This document shows, one piece after another, positions 31,584 through 31,958 of a stretch of 31,958 bases of DNA. Origin of the DNA: Lineolata rhizophorae (lineage: Eukaryota > Ascomycota > Dothideomycetes > Lineolatales > Lineolataceae); NCBI GenBank assembly GCA_010093515.1, contig MU001701.1, positions 213,588 through 245,545 on the forward strand. The letters run 5' to 3'. The position numbers and the translations under genes are program-made. Within the stretch, counting starts at the first letter, position 1, and every line of letters starts with the position of its first letter. The notes beneath the pieces are model-generated. The model worked only from the letters and a program-made list of their open reading frames with translations. It was not told where the DNA came from and did no database searches.

Positions 31584-31958
31584 CTACCCATTCAACCACT
31601 CACACCTCACCCCCACCCTCTCCGCCGCCCTCTCCCTCCCCCTCCCCCCCACAACAAGCACAAACTCCACCACGCCCTCCTCCCCACAAACAACCCTCTC
31701 CTCCCCCGGCGCCCAACCCCGCACGTCCACCACCACCGCCGCCGCCATGTCCGCAGCGGCCCCGAACCCAGCGCCCGCGTCGCGGCCCGCGCCCGCCAGG
31801 CTCACGCGGCCGCGCGCGAACCCGGCGGCGCCGGGCGGGTCGAGCGACGCGTGCAGGGTCAGGCGGGCGTGGGCGAGCGGGGCGGCGGGGCGGGACGGGG
31901 TCAGGGTGCGGGTGAGCGGGTCGCGGGGGGGCACCCGGGGGGGTGGGGATGGGGATGG
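31584..31958 (-). CDS. 3' end of an unrecognised gene (truncated by window edge)
   Basis: The frame is open from the right edge to a TAG at 31584-31586, giving at least 124 codons. It ends in VEFVLVV, a short basic-acidic loop and CEWLNG. I see alternating hydrophobic patterns (RLTLHASLDP, AAAVVVDVRGW, EERVVCGEEGVVEFVLVV) suggestive of a beta-sandwich, and no catalytic motif. The base composition (very C-rich) also opens other frames, so coding is likely but not certain. An intron acceptor may lie close to the edge. I cannot name the family. Confidence 0.5.
   Translation of the reverse strand, partial: PSPSPPPRVPPRDPLTRTLTPSRPAAPLAHARLTLHASLDPPGAAGFARGRVSLAGAGRDAGAGFGAAADMAAAVVVDVRGWAPGEERVVCGEEGVVEFVLVVGGRGRERAAERVGVRCEWLNG

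Overview
The window looks like a chromosome segment from a filamentous ascomycete (Pezizomycotina, most like a GC-rich Sordariomycete). The evidence is short introns (49-131 bp in most cases) with GTATGT/GTAAGT/GTGAGT donors and TAG/CAG acceptors, GC-rich exons, pyrimidine-rich promoter tracts, and recognisable fungal families. No operon-like packing, ribosome-binding sites, rRNA, convincing tRNA or CRISPR array was seen.

Layout. (1) 1-2612, minus strand: the 5' part of a fungal NOD-like receptor (NLR) gene, cut off by the left edge. It encodes a SesB-type alpha/beta-hydrolase domain, then NB-ARC, then the first TPRs, over four exons. (2) 2613-6630: no convincing gene. (3) 6631-9666, minus: one uninterrupted 1011-codon frame for a disordered Ser/Pro-rich protein of a type annotated in other Pezizomycotina as 'cell wall proline rich protein'. 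(4) 9667-18975: about 9.3 kb with no gene I can support. It holds a polypurine/CT promoter tract, microsatellites, TATA-like sites and short repeated motifs. (5) 18976-19614, minus: a small GC-rich orphan gene between AT-shifted tracts. (6) 19653-21988: AT-rich sequence with a possible metallopeptidase-like relic and a promoter-like module that has no evident downstream gene. (7) 21989-22783, minus: an intact APH/choline-kinase-like phosphotransferase. (8) 22784-24653: no supported gene. (9) 24654-27212, minus: the DEDDh RNA exonuclease Rex3, with a CCCH finger in its first exon. (10) 28993-31064, plus: a Rog1/Lpl1-type (DUF676) lipase, divergent from rex3. (11) 31584-31958, minus: the 3' end of an unrecognised gene running off the right edge.

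How it fits together. Rex3, the lipase and the proline-rich protein look like conserved core genes. The NLR, the orphan, the APH-like kinase and the AT-shifted spacers look like accessory, fast-changing material. The NLR is the most biologically interesting system: its hydrolase keeps a Ser and His in catalytic position and its NB-ARC motifs are intact, so it is a plausible non-self-recognition or cell-death switch. Exon joins were read by eye from splice-site matches and frame agreement. Database identities are from memory of the families and were not searched.
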